A DNA stretch of 64,000 bases from Candidatus Neomarinimicrobiota bacterium. Lineage in GTDB: Bacteria > Fidelibacterota > SORT01. Positions 62,919 to 64,000 of the stretch are shown in pieces. Below the pieces are notes generated by a model. The model had not been told where the DNA came from. It searched no databases and worked only from the letters and a program-made list of their open reading frames with translations. A program made the translations under genes and the position numbers. The stretch is from positions 1 through 64,000 of the forward strand of contig JACZTG010000005.1 in NCBI GenBank assembly GCA_022573815.1, given 5' to 3'. The first letter of the stretch is position 1, and the number at the start of each line of letters is the position of its first letter.

Positions 62919-63707
62919 TTATCTCTTCAGGTTTGTTGCAGTAGTCAGCATTTCTTCTGCCGCTTTTACCGCTTTAGAATTTATTTCATATGCACGTTGT
63001 GCAACTATCAGATTCACCATCTCCTCCACCACGTTTACATTTGAAGTTTCAAGAAATCCCTGATGGAGAACTCCTATATTGAGGGAATTACCGAAGTTCG
63101 TTAGGGGATCTCCCGATGCTGCGGATTCGCGATAAAGATTTTCACCTAAATTTTCAAGACCGGCTGGATTTATGAAATTTACCAACTCTATCTTGCCCAC
63201 TTCCACAGGTAGATCGTCGCCATCTACTATAACTGAAACAGTCCCGTCTTTGTTAATGGTAATTGCTACCGCATCCGAAGGTATTATCACTTCCGGTTCA
63301 AGTCTATATCCATGAGTAGACACCACTGACCCGTCGCTTGATAGTTTAAAAGAGCCATCCCGTGTATAGACGTCATTACCATTTACAGCTAAAAGTCGAA
63401 AGAATCCTCGTCCTTGTATTGCTAAATCAAAAGTATTATCCGTCTGAACCATCTCACCTTGTATAAAAATCTTTTGCGACGCAATAGCTCTGGTGCCGTA
63501 ACCTATTTGGAGGCTCGTTGGATCGGTAACACCATTATCTTTCGCCACGCCGATTGCTTTTATTGTATGATAAAGCAAATCCTGAAATTCAAGTTTTGTC
63601 TTTTTATACGCTGTTGTATTTACATTCGCTAAATTATTAGCGATTGTATCCACATAAAGCTGTTGGGCATACATTCCCGAAGCAGCAGTTTTCAATGCTC
63701 GAATCAA
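62919..63707 (-). CDS. flgG: Flagellar distal rod protein FlgG
   Basis: This is the distal rod subunit, 262 aa. The N-terminal MIRALKTAASGMYAQQLYVDTIANNLANVNTTAYKKTKLEFQDLLY and C-terminal GFLETSNVNVVEEMVNLIVAQRAYEINSKAVKAAEEML motifs flank the FlgG core with IKAIGVAKDNGV, GYGTRAIASQKIFIQGEM, NTFDLAIQGRGFF and the PDG-type VYTRDGSFKLSSDGSVVSTHGY. All match FlgG. It is preceded by flgF and followed by flgA. Confidence 0.97.
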   Translation of the reverse strand: MIRALKTAASGMYAQQLYVDTIANNLANVNTTAYKKTKLEFQDLLYHTIKAIGVAKDNGVTDPTSLQIGYGTRAIASQKIFIQGEMVQTDNTFDLAIQGRGFFRLLAVNGNDVYTRDGSFKLSSDGSVVSTHGYRLEPEVIIPSDAVAITINKDGTVSVIVDGDDLPVEVGKIELVNFINPAGLENLGENLYRESAASGDPLTNFGNSLNIGVLHQGFLETSNVNVVEEMVNLIVAQRAYEINSKAVKAAEEMLTTATNLKR

Positions 63708-63735
63708 TTCCTATTCCTCCATTTTATATATAACA

Positions 63736-64000
63736 TTACCGGACTCTTCCCACTTCCCGCGCTTCTTTCTGCATTAATTCATCGTTGGTTTGAATGATTT
63801 TCTGATTAGCATCAAATTCTTTTCCGAGCGTTATCATCGTAATCATCTCCTGAACGAGATTTACGTTAGATGTTTCAAGATATCCCTGGGATATTATGTA
63901 TTTTTTTTCAGGTTCTATGGGATATACGCTTGCATCACGTGGGACAAATAAGCTATTGCCTATTTTCTTTATTTTTGTCAAATCCTCGAATGTTACAATG
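63736..64000 (-). CDS. flgF: Flagellar basal-body rod protein FlgF (3' part)
   Basis: This is the C-terminal portion of a rod protein. The frame continues off the right edge of the window. Its end reads IVTFEDLTKIKKIGNSLF, then ISQGYLETSNVNLVQEMITMITLGKEFDANQKIIQTNDEL, the flg_bbr_C motif. It lies just upstream of flgG, so FlgF is the natural identity, although another FlgE/F/G paralogue cannot be ruled out from the fragment. Confidence 0.8.
   Translation of the reverse strand, partial: IVTFEDLTKIKKIGNSLFVPRDASVYPIEPEKKYIISQGYLETSNVNLVQEMITMITLGKEFDANQKIIQTNDELMQKEAREVGRVR

Noticed and set aside
1-64000. Insertion sequences, prophage genes or integrases
   Set aside because: Apart from the excisionase-type HTH, which sits in a chemotaxis operon, no transposase, integrase or phage structural gene was seen.

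Overview
The window is a chromosomal segment of a Gram-negative, flagellated bacterium of moderate to low G+C. The outer-membrane L- and P-ring genes (flgH, flgI), a DUF5916 outer-membrane protein, lamin-tail domains followed by an FlgD/CHU_C-like C-terminal domain, and heavy use of TPR proteins point to the Fibrobacteres-Chlorobi-Bacteroidetes (FCB) side of the tree. A Marinimicrobia-like lineage is my best guess, but this is inference from gene content, not a phylogeny.

Layout. (1) 1-5.4 kb: housekeeping genes cvpA-mutS2-dnaG and a CAT-anticodon tRNA, all on the minus strand. (2) 5.5-25.5 kb: a mixed region. It holds a secreted lamin-tail protein, an MFS transporter, a DNA methyltransferase-type repair protein, two EamA exporters around an Lrp/AsnC regulator, a universal-stress protein with two SLC13-type transporters, a GAF/HD-GYP protein, a peptidase, a Cys-rich small protein with a clear promoter, a hybrid histidine kinase and a DUF5916 protein. 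Hidden at 18421-18648 is a SelW/Rdx-like gene with an in-frame TGA in a CxxU motif and a SECIS-like hairpin just after it. (3) 25.6-37.7 kb: a roughly 12-kb minus-strand chemotaxis and motor operon. It appears to start at a near-perfect sigma-54 promoter (37642-37657). The order is two unannotated small proteins, a stand-alone cyanophycin-synthetase N-domain homologue, an excisionase-type HTH, a HEAT-repeat protein, HDOD, CheR, CheY, CheA, CheB, CheY, CheZ, HD-GYP, MotA, MotB. (4) 37.8-43.8 kb: the filament module: a FlgM-like protein, a FliT/FlgN-like chaperone, FliS, a very long FliD, FlaG and flagellin. The flagellin gene has a sigma-28 promoter and a leader hairpin that displays a CsrA consensus site. 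(5) 44-56.3 kb: a block of TPR/glycosyltransferases, a phosphodiesterase and an asparagine synthetase sandwiched between flagellar genes, probably for flagellin or surface glycosylation. (6) 56.3-64 kb: flgL, csrA, fliW, flgK, flgN, flgJ, flgI, flgH, flgA, flgG and the 3' part of flgF.

The genes form a regulatory hierarchy visible in the DNA itself: sigma-54 for chemotaxis and motor genes, sigma-28 plus a FlgM candidate for filament genes, and CsrA/FliW for post-transcriptional control of flagellin. The most notable observations are the hidden selenoprotein, the stand-alone CphA-N protein and two small ORFs at the head of the chemotaxis operon, the duplicated FlgM motif, and the CsrA hairpin in the flagellin leader.
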